From JANQOH01 sp965243325 (GTDB lineage Bacteria; Pseudomonadota; Alphaproteobacteria; UBA7887), in NCBI GenBank assembly GCA_965243325.1, contig CBDEUQ010000003.1, positions 744,001 through 808,000 on the forward strand: 64,000 nt of DNA, in the 5' to 3' direction. The notes beneath the pieces are model-generated. The model made no database searches, was not told the origin of the DNA, and saw only the letters and a program-made list of their open reading frames with translations. Numbering within the stretch: the stretch's first letter is position 1; the number at the start of each line of letters is the position of its first letter. Shown here one piece after another: positions 1 through 10,860 of this stretch. The position numbers and the translations under genes were made by a program.

Positions 1-1
1 C

Positions 2-796
2 CTGCGCCCGGCGACGGTGTTCGAGCCGCTGGCCGAGGCCTCGACGCTGAAGCCCGAGGTGGTGCGCGGGCTCGACATCATGATCGTGCGCGAGCTGACC
101 GGCGGCATCTACTTCGGCGAGCCGCGCGGCGTCGAGACGCGCGCCGACGGGACGCGCCGCGGCGTCAACACCGAGGTCTACACGACGCCGGAGGTCGAGC
201 GCGTCGGGCGCGTCGCCTTTGAGCTCGCACGCAAGCGGCGCAACCTCGTCCACTCGGTCGAGAAGGCCAACGTGATGGAGAGCGGCCAGATGTGGCGCGA
301 GGACATGCAGGCGCTGCACGACCGCGAGTACGCCGACGTGGAGCTCCGCCACATGTACGCCGACAACGCCGCGATGCAGCTCGTGCGCGCGCCGGCGCAG
401 TTCGACGTGATGGTCGCCGGCAACCTGTTCGCCGACATCCTGTCGGACTGCGCCGCCATGCTCACCGGCTCGCTCGGCATGCTGCCATCGGCGAGCCTCG
501 GCGCCGCGGACGAGACGGGCCGGCGGCGGGCGCTGTACGAGCCGGTGCACGGCTCGGCGCCCGACATCGCCGGCGAGAGCAAGGCCAACCCGATCGCCAT
601 GCTCGCGTCGTTCGCGATGATGCTGCGCTACTCTTTCGACCTGGCCGCGGAAGCGGACCTCGTCGAGGCCGCGATCCTCAAGACGCTGGCCGACGGCACG
701 CGGACGGCGGACATCGTCCAGGACGGCATGACCGCGGTCTCCACCGCGGCGATGGGCGAGGCGGTTATCGGCGCCCTCGAAACCCTGACGGCGTGA
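2..796 (+). CDS. leuB: 3-isopropylmalate dehydrogenase, 3' part (5' end outside window)
   Basis: Carries out the third step of leucine synthesis, the NAD-dependent oxidative decarboxylation of 3-isopropylmalate in the cytosol. The frame is open from the first bases, so the gene starts before the window. Family motifs are visible: RELTGGIYFGEPRG, the catalytic-region string LVHSVEKANVM, the metal-site aspartates in NLFADILSDCAA, and the nucleotide-binding loop GSAPDIAGESKANP. The C-terminus looks complete. Its last 32 bases overlap the 3' end of the convergent DUF962 gene. It sits just before asd, an arrangement common in alphaproteobacteria. Confidence 0.97.
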   Translation: MRPATVFEPLAEASTLKPEVVRGLDIMIVRELTGGIYFGEPRGVETRADGTRRGVNTEVYTTPEVERVGRVAFELARKRRNLVHSVEKANVMESGQMWREDMQALHDREYADVELRHMYADNAAMQLVRAPAQFDVMVAGNLFADILSDCAAMLTGSLGMLPSASLGAADETGRRRALYEPVHGSAPDIAGESKANPIAMLASFAMMLRYSFDLAAEADLVEAAILKTLADGTRTADIVQDGMTAVSTAAMGEAVIGALETLTA

Positions 797-1118
797 TCCC
801 GTGGCGCGCGAGCTCCGGCGCGAGACGGCCGGTCGCCGCCAGCGCAAGCATGCGGAAGTCGCTGACGAACGACCAGAGCGGATAGCCGAAGGTGGCCGGC
901 TTGTTGCGCTCGATACGGAAATGGCCGACCCAGGCGAAGGCGTAGCCGGCGACCAGCGCCGCCGGCAGCAGGCGCCAGTCGGCCAGGATCGCGGCGGCGG
1001 CGAGCAGGGCGAGCCCGAGGCTGCTGCCGAGGTAGTGCAGGGCGCGGTTGACGGGGTGGCTGTGCTCCGCGAGGTAGTGCGGCCAGAAGTCAGCGTAGCG
1101 GCTGCATTCCGGAACCAT
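765..1118 (-). CDS. DUF962 / Mpo1-like small membrane protein
   Basis: A small integral membrane protein of 117 residues. It has the DUF962 pattern: an N-terminal HPVNRALHYLGS segment, two hydrophobic stretches around residues 40-65, and GHFRIERNKPATFGYPLW near residues 65-85. Yeast Mpo1 of this family is a 2-hydroxy fatty acid dioxygenase; the bacterial role is not established. I chose the ATG before VPECSRYADFW because the 19 residues upstream are low-complexity and unlike the family. It is convergent with leuB, with a 32-base 3' overlap. Confidence 0.85.
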   Translation of the reverse strand: MVPECSRYADFWPHYLAEHSHPVNRALHYLGSSLGLALLAAAAILADWRLLPAALVAGYAFAWVGHFRIERNKPATFGYPLWSFVSDFRMLALAATGRLAPELARHGITPSGFRGRR

Positions 1119-1179
1119 CGGCGTTTCTCCTTCACGCCACCATAGCACGGAGGCCGCGCCGGCGCGCGGCGGCAAGCGG

Positions 1180-2193
1180 ATGGGTTATCGCATCGCCGTG
1201 GCGGGCGCCACGGGCAACGTCGGGCGGGAGATCCTCGCCATCCTCGCCGAGCGCGAGTTCCCGGTCGACGAAGTGTTCGCGCTGGCGTCCGACCGCTCGA
1301 CCGGGCGCGAGGTGTCGTTCGGCGACAACGAGGTCCTCACGGTCCGGCCCCTGGACACGTTCGACTTCGAGGGGGTCGACCTCGGGCTGTTCTCGCCGGG
1401 GGCGAAGGTGTCCGACATCTACGCACCGGTCGCCGCGGCGGCGGGGTGCGTCGTCATCGACAACACCTCGCGCTTCCGCATGGAGCCCGACGTGCCGCTC
1501 GTCGTTCCCGAAGTCAATCCGGAGGCGCTCGCCGGGTTCCGCGAGCACAACATCGTCGCCAACCCCAACTGCTCGACCATCCAGATGGTCATGGCGCTGA
1601 AGCCGCTGCACGACATCGCGCGCGTCCGGCGCGTGGTCGTCGCCACCTACCAGTCGGTCTCGGGCGCCGGCAAGGCGGCGATGGACGAGCTGTTCGACCA
1701 GACGCGCAAGATCTACTTCCAGGAAGAGCACGCGCCCGAGGCGTTCTCGCGCCGCATCGCCTTCAACGCCATCCCCCACATCGACCGCTTCGCCGACGAC
1801 GGCTCGACCGGCGAGGAGCGCAAGATGATGCAGGAGACGCAGAAGATCCTCGATCCCGAAATCGTCGTTTCGGCGACGTGCGTGCGCGTCCCGGTGTTCG
1901 TCGGCCACGCGGAAGCGATCAACGTCGAGTTCGACACCCCGATCGGCGCGGAGGAGGCGCGCGACGCCCTGCGGCAGGCGCCGGGAATCCAGGTGATCGA
2001 CAACCCGGACGAGGAGGTCTACGTCACGCCGGTGGACTGCGTGGGCGAGTTCGACGTCTTCGTGAGCCGGGTGCGCGAGGACACCTCGGTGCCCTACGGC
2101 CTCAACCTCTGGGTCGTCGCCGACAACCTGCGCAAGGGCGCGGCGCTCAATACCGTCCAGATCGCCGAAACGCTGGTCAGGGAATACATGTAG
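1180..2193 (+). CDS. asd: Aspartate-semialdehyde dehydrogenase
   Basis: Reduces 4-aspartyl phosphate to aspartate semialdehyde with NADPH, the branch point to lysine, threonine and methionine. The protein has 337 residues, normal for the family. The Rossmann motif GATGNVG lies at residues 9-15 and the catalytic cysteine is C131 in ANPNCSTIQM. The substrate-binding region QSVSGAGKAAMDEL follows. The C-terminal half carries the dimerisation domain with the pattern VPVFVGHAEAINVEF. It is divergent from the DUF962 gene and followed after 9 bases by the ATG of the PhoX-like gene. thrB and thrC of the same pathway lie further along the window. Confidence 0.97.
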   Translation: MGYRIAVAGATGNVGREILAILAEREFPVDEVFALASDRSTGREVSFGDNEVLTVRPLDTFDFEGVDLGLFSPGAKVSDIYAPVAAAAGCVVIDNTSRFRMEPDVPLVVPEVNPEALAGFREHNIVANPNCSTIQMVMALKPLHDIARVRRVVVATYQSVSGAGKAAMDELFDQTRKIYFQEEHAPEAFSRRIAFNAIPHIDRFADDGSTGEERKMMQETQKILDPEIVVSATCVRVPVFVGHAEAINVEFDTPIGAEEARDALRQAPGIQVIDNPDEEVYVTPVDCVGEFDVFVSRVREDTSVPYGLNLWVVADNLRKGAALNTVQIAETLVREYM

Positions 2194-2202
2194 GAGGTGG
2201 CG

Positions 2203-3979
2203 ATGCGCGGCGGGGACCCGGCCCACAACCGCACCTTCCGCGCCATCGTGTCGCGGCGGGCGGTGCTCGCCGGCGGCGGCGCGGCGGCGGCGGGCTTTCT
2301 CGTGCCCGGCCGGCGGGGGGGGGGCGCGCGGGGCGGCTGCGCCGGTCGGCTTCCGGCCGGTGCCGGTCGCCGAGGGCGGCGGGCCCAATCCGACGATCTC
2401 GCCCGACTACCGCTACAGCGTGCTGATCCCGTGGGGCGAGCCGCTCGTCCCCGGCGGACCGGACTTCCGCCATCCGCCGAACGCCGCCGACCAGGCGCGG
2501 CAGATCGGCATCGGCCACGACGGCATGGCGTTCTTTCCCGTCGACGGCAGCCGCCGCGGCCTGCTCGTCGTCAACCACGAGTTCGGCATGACGGCGCACG
2601 TGCTCGGCAAGCCGGCGTTTGAAAGCCTCGCCGACGTGCGCGCCGCCCAGCACGCCGTCGGCGTCTCGGTGGTGGAGATCGAGGAGGCCGCGTTCGGACG
2701 CTGGCGCACAATGGACAGCCGCTTCGCGCGCCGCGTCCACGCCGGCACGCCGGTCGCCTTCGCCGGCCCGGCGGCGGCCGGCCCGTGGCTCGCGACGCGC
2801 GCCGGCAACCCGGCGGCCGGGACGTTCAACGACTGTGCCAGCGGCGTCACGCCGTGGCGCACCTACCTCGCCTGCGAGGAGAACTTCAACCTGTACTTCG
2901 GCGCCGCGGCGGGCGCGTTCGAACCGGACGAGAGGCAGGCGCGCTACGGCTTGCGCGGCGGCCCCTCGTTCTTCGGCTGGGAGGCCTTCGATCGGCGCTT
3001 CGACCTCGGCGCGGAGGCTTACGCCAACGAGGCCAACCGCTTCGGCTGGGTGGTCGAGATCGACCCGTTCGACCCCGCCCACACGCCGGTGAAACGGACC
3101 GCGCTCGGCCGCCTCAAGCACGAGGGCGCGGCGGTTGTCGTCGGCCGCGGCGGACGCGTCGTCGTCTACATGGGCGACGACGAGGCCTTTGAGCACGTCT
3201 ACAAGTTCGTGTCCGCCGACGACTGGCGCGACATGCTGGGGCGCGGCGAAAGCCCGCTGGACCGCGGCACGCTCTACGCGGCGCGGTTCCACGAGGACGG
3301 GAGCGGCGAATGGCACGCGCTGACGGCGGCCGACCCCGCCGTTCGTGCCGAGGGCCTCGCCGACGAGGCCGAGGTGCTGACGTTCGCGCGACTCGCGGCC
3401 GGCGCCGTCGGCGCGACGCCGATGGATCGCCCGGAATGGACGACCGTGGGCCCGGACGGCCACGTCTTCCTGTCGCTGACCAACAACAGGGCTCGCACGG
3501 CGCCCGGTCCCGCCAACCCGCTGGCACCGAATCCGGACGGCCACATCGTCCGCTGGCGCGACACGGACGAGCACGTCGGCACGGCGTTCTCGTGGGACGT
3601 CTTCCGGGTGGCGGAGGGCACGCACGGCACCGAGGAATCGTTCTCCGACCCGGACGGCCTGTGGGCCGACCCCGACGGCCGCCTGTTCGTCCAGACCGAC
3701 GGCCGCCAGAAGGACGGCCTCAACAACCAGCTTCTGGTCGCCGACACCGCGACGGGCGCGCTGAAGCGGCTGTTCACGGGCGTCGCCGGCGACGAGATCA
3801 CGGGCATCGCCACGACGCCGGACCGGCGCACGATGTTCGTCAACGTCCAGCACCCGGGCGGAGGCGACCCCAGGCTTACCAACTTCCCGGTGGAGACCGC
3901 GGTGCCCGACGGCGCGACGGTGCCACGGGACGCCACCGTCGTCATCACGCGCAGGGACGGCGGCATCGTCGGGTCCTGA
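2203..3979 (+). pseudogene. PhoX-family (DUF839) Tat-exported phosphatase-like protein, frameshifted
   Basis: The N-terminus is in one frame: a Tat-like signal SRRAVLAGGGAAAAGFLVPG behind AGGAGG spaced 5 bases from the ATG at 2203. The mature part is in the +1 frame, starting around GFRPVPVAEGGGPNPT and running to 3979. The two frames meet in a run of ten G at 2315-2324; nine G would join them. The mature part matches DUF839/PhoX proteins (calcium-dependent phosphatases), including SGVTPWRTYLACEENFNLYF, a glycine-rich middle and a C-terminal DGLWADPDGRLFVQTDGRQ. Fusing the frames gives about 590 residues. A sequencing or assembly error in the G run is the simplest explanation; a real null mutation or phase variation is possible. 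Confidence 0.8.
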
Positions 3980-4003
3980 GCCGCCCGGCGGCGGGCGGCT
4001 CAG
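3976..4003. terminator. Hairpin shared by two convergent gene ends
   Basis: A perfect 11-bp stem with a 6-base loop: CTGAGCCGCCC at 3976-3986 pairs with GGGCGGCTCAG at 3993-4003. It contains the stop codons of both the PhoX-like gene and the convergent decarboxylase-like gene. There is no U tract, so intrinsic termination is inferred only from the stem and its position. Confidence 0.5.
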
Positions 4004-4404
4004 CCGCGGACGCCCGCGAACGCGTCGTCGACGGGGACGCGGAAGCCGTTGGCGAGGCGGTTGGTCTCGTTCGCCAGCGCGGCGACCGCCATCAGCTCGG
4101 CGAACATCTCGTCGGTCATGCCCTTGGCGCGGGCGCCCGCCGTGTGGCTGTGAATGCAGTACTCGCAGTTGTTGGTCGCGCTCACCGCCACGTAGACCAT
4201 TTCCTTGACCAGGGGGTCGAGCGCGCCCGGGCGCATCACGGTCTTCACGTTCTCCCACACGCGCGCGAGAGTCTCGGGATGGTTCGCCAGCACCTTCCAG
4301 AAGTTGTTGATCCAGTCGGTGCCGCGGGCGCGCATGATGTCGGCGTAGACGGCGCGAACCTCGGGGCCGGCGTCCTCGTACTCGACGAAGGGCAAGAGGG
4401 GCAT
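4000..4404 (-). CDS. Carboxymuconolactone decarboxylase / AhpD-like family protein
   Basis: A 134-residue protein of the CMD/AhpD fold. The redox motif NNCEYCIHSHT, a CxxC followed by a histidine, is typical of AhpD-like thiol peroxidase partners, as is the following helix AKGMTDEMFAELMAV. A thiol-dependent peroxide defence role is inferred from the motif; the exact substrate cannot be told. I chose the ATG before PLLPFVEYEDAG because upstream residues are arginine/serine-rich noise. It is convergent with the PhoX-like gene and follows mtnP on the same strand after 61 bases. Confidence 0.85.
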   Translation of the reverse strand: MPLLPFVEYEDAGPEVRAVYADIMRARGTDWINNFWKVLANHPETLARVWENVKTVMRPGALDPLVKEMVYVAVSATNNCEYCIHSHTAGARAKGMTDEMFAELMAVAALANETNRLANGFRVPVDDAFAGVRG

Positions 4405-4465
4405 GGGGCGTGACCTCCGGTTTCGGAAACTGGCCCGGAAGTATCGCACGCGCCCGCCCGCCCGG

Positions 4466-5373
<908 letters not shown>

Positions 5374-5374
<1 letters not shown>

Positions 5375-5754
5375 TACTCGATCCGCAGCAGCTCGACGTC
5401 GAACACCAGCGTCGAGTAGGGCGGGATGATTCCGAGGTCGCGGCTGCCGTAGGCGTACTCCGGCGGGATGGTGAGCCGCCGCGTGCCGCCCTCCTTCATG
5501 CCCTGAATGCCGATCTCCCAGCCGCGGATCACGCGCCCCTCGCCGAGGCGGAAGACGAAGGCCTGGCCGCGTTCGCGCGAGCTGTCGAAGCGGGTGCCGT
5601 CGACGAGACGGCCGTCGTAGTGCACGCTGACCCGGTCGCCGGGGGCGGCGGCGCGGCCCTCGCCCACGACGAGATCCTCGATCGTGACCTCGGCGGCGTG
5701 CGCCGCGGACGCGGCAACGGCGAGCGCGACCGACAGTGCGAGTAGAAGCCTCAT
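5374..5754 (-). CDS. Exported FKBP-type peptidyl-prolyl cis-trans isomerase
   Basis: Catalyses proline isomerisation during protein folding, probably in the periplasm. The protein has 126 residues. The first about 20 residues form a signal peptide ending in ASAAHA. One FKBP domain follows, with VSVHYDGRLVDGTRFDSS, FRLGEGRVIRGWEIGIQGMK, the PPEYAYG loop and the C-terminal LVFDVELLRIE strand. It sits between the dienelactone hydrolase gene and mtnP on the same strand. Confidence 0.94.
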
Positions 5755-5764
5755 CGCTCCGCCC

Positions 5765-6454
5765 TCAACCGACGTGTTCGGCGAAGAACGCGAGCGTGCG
5801 CTCCATGGCCAGCGCCGCCGCCGCCTCGACGTAGGAGCCGCGGGCCTCGCAATTGAAGCCGTGTCCGGCGCCGTCGTAGACGTGGCAGGGAATGTCGGGA
5901 TGGCCGCGGCGGACGGTCTCCACGTGCTCCATGGGGATCGCCGCGTCCTCGCGGCCGTAGTGCAGCATCACCGGGCTCTTCGGCTGCAGGTCGACGTGCT
6001 CGTGGATGCCGCCGCCGTAGTAGGACACCGCGGCCGCGACGCCGACGGCTTTGCATGCCGCGACCCAGCTCACCCGTCCGCCCCAGCAGAAACCGACGAT
6101 GCCGACCGCGCCGGCGCTGCGCATGGCGGCGACGCAGCCCTGGACGTCGAGCACGGCGTTCGTCAGGTCGGAGCGCCGCATCAGCGCGAGTCCGGCCTGC
6201 ATCCCGGCATCGTCGTAGCCGAACTCGGCGCCGCGGTCGGTGCGGTCGAACAACGCCGGCGCATAGACCTCGTAGCCTTCGGCGGCGAAGCCGTCGCTGA
6301 CGCCGCGGATGTGCTCGTTGACGCCGAAGATCTCCTGGATCACCACCACGCCGCCGCGCCGGCCGCGCTCTCCCGCCGCCGGCGACCGGTAGGCCCGGTA
6401 CCGGTGTTCGTCGGCCGCCGTCATGTCGACCCATTCGCCGCGCATCTCACCCAT
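5765..6454 (-). CDS. Dienelactone hydrolase family protein
   Basis: An alpha/beta hydrolase of 229 residues. The triad of dienelactone hydrolases is complete: the nucleophile cysteine in GFCWGG, the aspartate in YGREDAAIP and the histidine in YDGAGHGFN. The early VVVIQEIFGVNEHIR motif is also typical. The family hydrolyses dienelactone in chlorocatechol breakdown, but many members have other ester substrates, so the substrate here is open. It lies 16 bases downstream of ychF and may be co-transcribed with it. Confidence 0.92.
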   Translation of the reverse strand: MGEMRGEWVDMTAADEHRYRAYRSPAAGERGRRGGVVVIQEIFGVNEHIRGVSDGFAAEGYEVYAPALFDRTDRGAEFGYDDAGMQAGLALMRRSDLTNAVLDVQGCVAAMRSAGAVGIVGFCWGGRVSWVAACKAVGVAAAVSYYGGGIHEHVDLQPKSPVMLHYGREDAAIPMEHVETVRRGHPDIPCHVYDGAGHGFNCEARGSYVEAAAALAMERTLAFFAEHVG

Positions 6455-6470
6455 CGCGCCCTCCTGTCGT

Positions 6471-7571
6471 TCAGACGTTGAATCGGAACCGGATCACGTC
6501 GCCGTCCTGCACGCGGTAGCCGCGGCCCTCCTGGCGCATGGCGCCGGCCGCGCGCGCCGCCTGCTCGCCGCCCAGTTCCGTAAAGCGGTCGCAAGCGACG
6601 GTCTCGGCGCAGATGAAACCGCGCGCGAAGTCGCTGTGGATGACGCCTCCCGCCGCCGCCGCCGGGGTGCCGCGCGGCACCGTCCAGGCGCGCGCCTCCT
6701 TCGGCCCCACGGTGAAGAAGGTGATCAGGCCGAGCAGACGGTATCCGGCGTGGATCAAGCGGTCGAGGCCCGGCTCGGCAAGCTCCAGTCCGGCCAGAAA
6801 CCCGGCGCGCTCGACCGGATCGGCCAGCCCGGCGATCTCCGCCTCGATGTCGGCGGCGACGATGACGTGCTCGGCGCCGCGGGACGCCGCCATCGCCGCC
6901 ACACGGCGGGAGGCGTCGTTGCCGGCAGCGGCGGCGGCTTCGTCGACGTTGCTGACGTAGAGCATGGGCTTGGCGGTCAACAGGTGCAGGCTCCGCCACG
7001 CCAGCATCCGGTCGGCCGTGACCGTCGCCTCGCGCGCCGGGCGGCCTTCGGCGAGCAGCGCCAGCGCCGGTTCGGCGACGGCGAGCATCGTCCTCGCCTC
7101 GTCGTCGCCGCCGCGGGCGCGCTTCGCCCAGGACTCGGCGCGGCGTTCGAGGCTCGCCAGGTCGGCGAGCATCAACTCGGTCTCGACGACCTCGGCGTCG
7201 GCCACGGGATCGACGGCGCCGTTGACGTGGCTCACCTCGTCGCCGGCGAAACAGCGCAGGACGTGGACGACGGCATCGACCTCGCGGATATGTCCGAGGA
7301 AGGCGTTGCCGAGCCCCTCGCCGCGGCTCGCCCCGGCGACGAGGCCGGCGATATCGACGAAATCGAGCTGGATCGGCACGACGCGCGGGGCGCCGGCCAC
7401 GCGGGCGATCTCGCCCAGCCGGCTGTCGGGCACCGGGACGCGGCCGACGTTGGGTTCGATCGTGCAGAACGGATAGTTCGCCGCCTCGGCCGCGGCGGCG
7501 CCGGCGAGCGCGTTGAACAGGGTCGACTTGCCGACGTTCGGCAGACCGACGATCCCGCACCTAAACCCCAT
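6471..7571 (-). CDS. ychF: Redox-regulated ATPase YchF (OLA1 family)
   Basis: A ribosome-associated P-loop protein of 366 residues that prefers ATP to GTP. The Walker A motif GLPNVGKST is at residues 9-17. The usual NKxD base-recognition motif is replaced by NVDE in YVSNVDE, the mark of YchF. A C-terminal TGS-like region contains TPAAAAGGVIHSDFARGFI and ends in GDVIRFRFNV. Its start overlaps the 3' end of pth by 11 bases, the well-known pth–ychF pair. Confidence 0.97.
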   Translation of the reverse strand: MGFRCGIVGLPNVGKSTLFNALAGAAAAEAANYPFCTIEPNVGRVPVPDSRLGEIARVAGAPRVVPIQLDFVDIAGLVAGASRGEGLGNAFLGHIREVDAVVHVLRCFAGDEVSHVNGAVDPVADAEVVETELMLADLASLERRAESWAKRARGGDDEARTMLAVAEPALALLAEGRPAREATVTADRMLAWRSLHLLTAKPMLYVSNVDEAAAAAGNDASRRVAAMAASRGAEHVIVAADIEAEIAGLADPVERAGFLAGLELAEPGLDRLIHAGYRLLGLITFFTVGPKEARAWTVPRGTPAAAAGGVIHSDFARGFICAETVACDRFTELGGEQAARAAGAMRQEGRGYRVQDGDVIRFRFNV

Positions 7572-8157
7572 CGGCGGCCTCCCGCGCCCGCTTGTCGCGC
7601 GCCGTCGCGACGCGGCTCATGAAACCGGGGTCGTCGCCGCGGACGAGATACGGCGCCGCGCCGACGATCGCCGGCACCAGCGCGTCGAGCCAGACCTGGT
7701 CTTCGGCCGAGAAATCGCGCAGGACGAAGGACTGCACTCGTCGCTTGTCGCCGGGGTGGCCGACGCCTATGCGCAGGCGCCGGTAGCCGTTGCCGAAGTG
7801 GCCGTCGATGCTCTTCAGTCCGTTATGCCCGGCACTGCTGCCGCCGGTCTTCACGCGGATCTTGCCGGGCACGAGGTCGACCTCGTCGTGAATCACGACG
7901 ACCTGGGAGGGGTCGAGCTTGTAGAACCGGGCCGCCTCGCCGACGGCGATGCCCGAGCGGTTCATGAAGGTCGCGGGCTTGAGCGCGAGGACGCGCGCGC
8001 CGTCGATGCGGCCGTCGGCGAGCAGCCCGTGGAACCGCGCGCGATACGGCGCGAAGCCGTAGGCCTGGGCGATCGAGTCGACCACCATGAAGCCGACATT
8101 GTGCCGGTTCCACGCGTATCCGGCGCCCGGGTTTCCGAGGCCGACGAACAGGAGCAC
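7561..8157 (-). CDS. pth: Peptidyl-tRNA hydrolase
   Basis: Releases tRNA from prematurely dropped peptidyl-tRNA. The protein has 198 residues. Motifs in order are FVGLGNPGAGY, the catalytic histidine in NRHNVGF, KPATFMNRSG, VIHDEVDLVPGKIRVK and GGSSAGHNGLKSI, with RLRIGVGHPGD after it. It lies 21 bases after rplY and overlaps ychF, so prs–rplY–pth–ychF looks like one transcription unit. Confidence 0.97.
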   Translation of the reverse strand: MLLFVGLGNPGAGYAWNRHNVGFMVVDSIAQAYGFAPYRARFHGLLADGRIDGARVLALKPATFMNRSGIAVGEAARFYKLDPSQVVVIHDEVDLVPGKIRVKTGGSSAGHNGLKSIDGHFGNGYRRLRIGVGHPGDKRRVQSFVLRDFSAEDQVWLDALVPAIVGAAPYLVRGDDPGFMSRVATARDKRAREAADGV

Positions 8158-8178
8158 GAGCCGTCCGTCGCGCGTCGG

Positions 8179-8832
8179 TCAGGCTTCGCCGTCGTCGGCC
8201 TCGGCATCGACGGTGGGGATCTCTTCCTCTTCGTCGACGTCTTCGTCTTCGGCGACCTCGGCGATCACCGTCGGCGCCGCGATCGTGGCGATCGTGAAGT
8301 CGCGGTCGCGGATGGTCGGCCGCACGCCCTCGGGCAGGGTCACGTGCGAGATGTGCAGCGAATCGCCGATCTCGAGGCCGCTCAGGTCCACCTCGAGCGT
8401 CTCGGGGATCGAGTCGGCGCGGCAGTTGAGCTCGACGGCGCGGCGTACGACGTTGAGCACGCCGCCGCGCCGGAGCCCCGGCGCCTCTTCCTCGTTGAGG
8501 AACACCGCCGGCACCTCGACATCGATCCGCGTGTCGGCGGCGAGCCGCAGGAAGTCCACGTGCAGCGGCGCATCGGTCACCGGATGGACCTGCACCTCGC
8601 GCGGCAGAACACGCACCGCGCCGTCGCCGGCATCGAGTTGGTAGAGGCGGCTGAAAAAGCCCCCGCGGCCGTATTCCTGACCCAGCCGGTGCCCGTCCAC
8701 CGACACCGCCAACGGCGCCGCGCCGCCGCCGTAGACGATCGCCGGGATACGCCCGGCGCGGCGGAGTTCCCGCGCGCCGCCCTTGCCACGAACCCGCCTG
8801 GGCTCGGCGGCCAAGGTCGCCATGTCGGCCAT
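8179..8832 (-). CDS. rplY: 50S ribosomal protein L25/TL5 (general stress protein CTC type)
   Basis: Binds 5S rRNA in the large ribosomal subunit. The protein has 217 residues. The N-terminal L25 domain begins LAAEPRRVRGKGGARELRRA and is followed by the longer CTC/TL5 C-terminal beta domain. It ends in a strongly acidic tail of about 30 residues (EDEDVDEEEEI). The ATG before ADMATLAAEP was chosen because a GAGGAG element precedes it at a suitable distance. It is 29 bases after prs. Confidence 0.95.
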   Translation of the reverse strand: MADMATLAAEPRRVRGKGGARELRRAGRIPAIVYGGGAAPLAVSVDGHRLGQEYGRGGFFSRLYQLDAGDGAVRVLPREVQVHPVTDAPLHVDFLRLAADTRIDVEVPAVFLNEEEAPGLRRGGVLNVVRRAVELNCRADSIPETLEVDLSGLEIGDSLHISHVTLPEGVRPTIRDRDFTIATIAAPTVIAEVAEDEDVDEEEEIPTVDAEADDGEA

Positions 8833-8861
8833 GTCACACTCCTCGTTCCTGCGGCGCCGGT

Positions 8862-9794
<933 letters not shown>

Positions 9795-9934
9795 GGATCC
9801 GGTTTCGCGCTTTCCGTTCCGCTCCCGCGCCGGGGCAGCGGGCGCCAATCTAGCCGATCCGCCGCCGCCGGCAAACCGGCGCGGCGACCGGCGGGGAGCG
9901 GGTCGACGGGCGCGAAGGTGGCGAGAAACGCGGG

Positions 9935-10792
9935 CTAGAGTCCGTCGTCGGCGAGCAGCAGGGCGACGCCTTCCGCGGCGCCGCGCGCGATCGCGTCGGC
10001 GAGCGCACCCCAGGCGCCGTCGAGGCCGCTCCCGGGCACGGGGCCGCTCTGCTCGAACGCTCCGATCTCCGTCCCGTCGGCGCCGGCCAGACGCCAGGCG
10101 ACGACGAGCACCTGCCGCGCGCCGCGTGCGTGCACGGCGACGTCGCCGACGAGGCGCAACGCTCCGGGGGCGGCGGCGGCAACCTCGAAACCGGCGGCGA
10201 CCAGCGCCGCGCGCGTCGCGTCGGCGAGCACGGCGCCGCCGTTCCCCGGCGCGCCCGAGACCGCGGCGACGGCGATCGCCGACGGCGGCGGCACGGCGGC
10301 AGACGCGGGTTCGTCGGTGCGGATCAGCGCCGCGAGGCGAGGCGCCGCGGCGGCCGCCAGCGTTTCCGCCAAGTCCGGCCCGCCCCGCTCCCACGCCACC
10401 CGACCGCCCGGAACCGCCTGGTCCATGAGGGCGACGGGCTGGCCGGCGGGGTCGATCAGGCTCCACGCGATCAGGCGCCCGTCGCCGGCGGAGGGCCGCG
10501 ACGCGGCCTGGAGGACGTAGCTCGCCCGGTTCGCCGTCCGCACGCTCGCGACGACGTCGAGCGCGAGCAGGCGCTCCGCGAGCGCCCCCCTCAGCGCCGT
10601 ATCGAGCGCCGGCAGCGCGCCGTCCACGCCAGCAACGAAGACCCCGAGCTTGTCGTCGACCGCGAAGTCGGCGTGCTCGGCGAGGCGCGCGGCGTCGGCC
10701 GCGGTGTCGGGCGCCGGCTGGAACACCAGCGGCCGCGCCTGGCACGCCGCCAGCAGCGCGCACGCCGCGAGGAGCGCCGGCCAGCGCGTCAC
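9935..10792 (-). CDS. Putative lipoprotein of unknown function
   Basis: A protein of 285 residues with a short lipoprotein signal (ALLAACALLAAC then Q), giving a lipidated cysteine near residue 15. The rest is alanine-rich with two similar-looking halves; no catalytic motif is recognisable. The GTG start overlaps the stop of a preceding 22-codon ORF as GTGA, which supports this start. A GTG four codons upstream is an alternative. It lies between pgeF and prs, a place where other Rhodospirillales also carry hypothetical genes. Confidence 0.7.
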   Translation of the reverse strand: MTRWPALLAACALLAACQARPLVFQPAPDTAADAARLAEHADFAVDDKLGVFVAGVDGALPALDTALRGALAERLLALDVVASVRTANRASYVLQAASRPSAGDGRLIAWSLIDPAGQPVALMDQAVPGGRVAWERGGPDLAETLAAAAAPRLAALIRTDEPASAAVPPPSAIAVAAVSGAPGNGGAVLADATRAALVAAGFEVAAAAPGALRLVGDVAVHARGARQVLVVAWRLAGADGTEIGAFEQSGPVPGSGLDGAWGALADAIARGAAEGVALLLADDGL

Positions 10793-10857
10793 GACACCGT
10801 GCACATGACCAGCGTCAGCGCGACCAACGCGATCAGCATCCAAGCGAGATAGGGCAC
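10789..10857 (-). CDS. Tiny membrane-peptide ORF, 22 codons
   Basis: The predicted peptide is one hydrophobic segment (PYLAWMLIALVALTLVMC after the GTG start). It begins 3 bases after the pgeF stop, in the same frame, and its stop overlaps the GTG of the lipoprotein gene as GTGA. That tight packing suggests real translation, either as a membrane peptide or as a coupling device. There is no clear Shine-Dalgarno element of its own. Confidence 0.45.
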   Translation of the reverse strand: MPYLAWMLIALVALTLVMCTVS

Positions 10858-10860
10858 GGC

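Noticed and set aside
2197..2622. Programmed frameshifting in the PhoX-like gene
   Set aside because: No slippery heptamer with a following structure that would be conserved; a homopolymer error or mutation explains it more simply.
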